Assembly: GCA_016189825.1 (NCBI GenBank)
Contig: JACPRR010000021.1
Span: forward strand, 1-5,207
Reading direction: 5' to 3'
From: Chloroflexota bacterium
GTDB taxonomy: Bacteria; Chloroflexota; Dehalococcoidia; JACPPY01
Length of the DNA: 5,207 bases
A program made the position numbers and the translations under genes. Position 1 is the stretch's first letter. The number at the start of each line of letters is the position of its first letter. Under the pieces are notes generated by a model. The model saw only the letters and a program-made list of their open reading frames with translations, made no database searches and had not been told where the DNA came from. Positions 3,798-5,207 of the stretch are shown piece by piece.

Positions 3798-5207
3798 ATG
3801 ACTGGGATCCAATGGCTAAAACGATTCATTCTGCCGGCGCTGGTGGTTGTCGTGCTTGTGGCCGGCTGCTCCAAGACTCCGTCGCAGACGACGACAAGCG
3901 CTGTCACGACGACCGCCACTACCACGTCGGCGCCCGCACGAACCACGACGACCACGTCCGCGCCCGCTACGACGGTGAAACCCACTACAGCGCCGGCGAC
4001 GACCGCCGCCGGACCTTACGGGGACTTGAGGGTGGGCCTAGCCACTTTCGGCTCAGAGCAGATGAACCCTGTCTATGCCGACGGCGGGACTGTGACTACC
4101 ATGCTGGCGCCGATTTATGACATCCTGGTAGACTGGGGGGCCAAGGGGCTTCAACCCGGTCTCGCCGAAAAGTGGGTGATGTCCTCGGATGCCAAGTCTT
4201 GGACCTTCACCATCCGCAAGGGTGTCAAGTTCCACACCGGGGACGACTTGACCGCAGAGGACGTCAAGTTCTCGCTCGATGCATACGGTGCAAAAGACGC
4301 CTACGCGTCGGACTTCCAACGGAGCTTCGAGCGCAGCGAGATCATTGACAACTATACGGTCAAGATTCACACGGTTGCGCCGCAGCTCGACCTCCCGGCA
4401 TTCCTCACCCTGGTGGGCACAACCGGGCGGGGCTTGATACTGCCCAAGAAGTATTTCGAACAGAAAGGCAAAGCTGCTTTCAACGACCAACCGGTGGGAA
4501 CGGGCGCGTTCCAGTTCGTCAGGCGCATCCCCGGCGATGAGATCTCTCTGGAGGCCAATACCAAGTACTGGGGACAGGTGGCCTCATTCAAGAAGCTGAC
4601 GCTCCTGCAAATGCCGGAGGAGACGACGCGCGTCGCTGCGCTCAAGACGCGGGGCCTGGATGAGATCGAGATTTCTCCTGACAGCGCTCCCGAACTGAGG
4701 GCGGGAGGGTTCAAGACGATCATCTTGGGCACTCCTTCATCGATGGTGCTTCTCAACGGCGCTTACCAGCCAGAGGGCGCGAAGTTGCCCATCGCCAACA
4801 TAAAGGTGCGGCAGGCGCTTTCCCTGGCCATCAACAGGGACGAGATCATGAAGAACTTCTTCCATGGCGATGCGCTGCCGCCGGGCCCGCCGCAGTTGTC
4901 CGACCAGGTGATCGGGATCGACACAACGAAGTGGATGAACTACGCGGCGACGAAGCTGAACCGGTATGATCCCGCAGAGGCCACGCGCCTTATCAAGGAA
5001 GCCGGGTATCCGCAAGGTTTCGACATAACGCTGTGGACGTACACGCAGGCAGGCGCGGCGTATTCACCGGCGATGGCCCAGGTCATCCAGGGCTATTGGA
5101 ACAAGGTCGGTGTGAACGCCCGCGTTCAACCCGTGGACTGGGGGACGTTCCAGAGGACGAGGAACACGTTGAGGACTCCCACGCCGGGGTTGATCGGGCA
5201 AGCGCAC
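3798..5207 (+). CDS. ABC transporter solute-binding lipoprotein, SBP_bac_5 (peptide/nickel/opine) family, 3' truncated
   Basis: The frame is open for 470 codons from ATG and runs off the window end, so the C-terminus is missing (family members are usually 500-600 residues). Residues 1-24 are a lipoprotein signal: W6-L7-K8-R9, a hydrophobic core (10-22), and lipobox V-A-G-C with C24 as the lipidated cysteine. Residues 25-71 form a Thr/Ala/Pro/Ser-rich spacer with TTTSAPA twice. The binding domain starts near YGDLRVG (74-80). Family landmarks are LQPGLAEKW (about 117-125), WTFTIRKGVKFH (135-146) running into LTAEDVKFSL, PVGTGAFQF (232-240), VRQALSLAINRDEI (337-350) and YDPAEATRLIKEAGYP (390-405). 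The protein would sit outside the membrane and deliver substrate to a permease that must be encoded downstream. The ligand cannot be told from sequence; peptides, nickel, opines and sugars are all known for the family. It has its own promoter and RBS. Confidence 0.92.
   Translation, partial: MTGIQWLKRFILPALVVVVLVAGCSKTPSQTTTSAVTTTATTTSAPARTTTTTSAPATTVKPTTAPATTAAGPYGDLRVGLATFGSEQMNPVYADGGTVTTMLAPIYDILVDWGAKGLQPGLAEKWVMSSDAKSWTFTIRKGVKFHTGDDLTAEDVKFSLDAYGAKDAYASDFQRSFERSEIIDNYTVKIHTVAPQLDLPAFLTLVGTTGRGLILPKKYFEQKGKAAFNDQPVGTGAFQFVRRIPGDEISLEANTKYWGQVASFKKLTLLQMPEETTRVAALKTRGLDEIEISPDSAPELRAGGFKTIILGTPSSMVLLNGAYQPEGAKLPIANIKVRQALSLAINRDEIMKNFFHGDALPPGPPQLSDQVIGIDTTKWMNYAATKLNRYDPAEATRLIKEAGYPQGFDITLWTYTQAGAAYSPAMAQVIQGYWNKVGVNARVQPVDWGTFQRTRNTLRTPTPGLIGQAH
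3921..3967 (+). repeat. Short direct repeat in the Thr-rich linker
   Basis: ACCACGTCGGCGCCCGC (3921-3937) recurs as ACCACGTCCGCGCCCGC (3951-3967), differing at one of 17 bases and offset by 30 bases, in frame. Both encode TTSAPA within a longer ACG/ACC-rich tract. It reflects expansion of the low-complexity spacer between the lipid anchor and the binding domain. Confidence 0.7.

Overview
The window is GC-rich and looks like a chromosomal fragment from an anaerobic bacterium with corrinoid/tetrahydrofolate one-carbon metabolism. Three things suggest this: a methyltetrahydrofolate:corrinoid-type methyltransferase, a URO-D/MtaA-superfamily protein, and a solute-binding lipoprotein with a Thr/Ala/Pro-rich linker. 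Such linkers are common in Actinobacteria-like and Chloroflexota-like lineages. This points to an acetogenic or methylotrophic anaerobe, but there is no marker gene in the window and the phylum cannot be fixed.

Layout. Bases 1-438 hold no convincing gene. They carry degenerate palindromic, MITE-like repeats and a cluster of hairpins that ends right behind the first gene. Bases 439-2723 are a minus-strand two-gene unit. It is transcribed from a TTGACA/TATTGT promoter and consists of a zinc-type medium-chain dehydrogenase followed 52 bp later by a URO-D family protein. The dehydrogenase has a clear single-base frameshift at the TTT run 1784-1786. Reading through it restores a normal 363-residue protein ending at 1631. 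Bases 2724-2833 are a compact divergent promoter region. The plus-strand promoter (extended -10 TGGTATAAT) and the minus-strand promoter overlap so closely that two polymerases could not both bind, and CGTTG/CAACG half-sites lie across them. Bases 2834-3688 (plus) encode the pterin-binding methyltransferase, starting at TTG. Bases 3798-5207 (plus) encode an ABC-transporter solute-binding lipoprotein (SBP_bac_5 family) with its own promoter, cut off by the window end.

How the genes may work together (inference). URO-D superfamily methyltransferases of the MtaA/MtbA/CmuA kind and methyl-THF:corrinoid methyltransferases are the two enzyme types that pass methyl groups through a corrinoid protein. 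Found head-to-head on one shared control region, with a dehydrogenase and an uptake lipoprotein, they suggest a module that imports a methylated or otherwise modified compound, processes it and moves a methyl group to THF. No corrinoid protein, corrinoid reactivase or transporter permease lies inside the window, so the substrate and the completeness of the pathway remain open.
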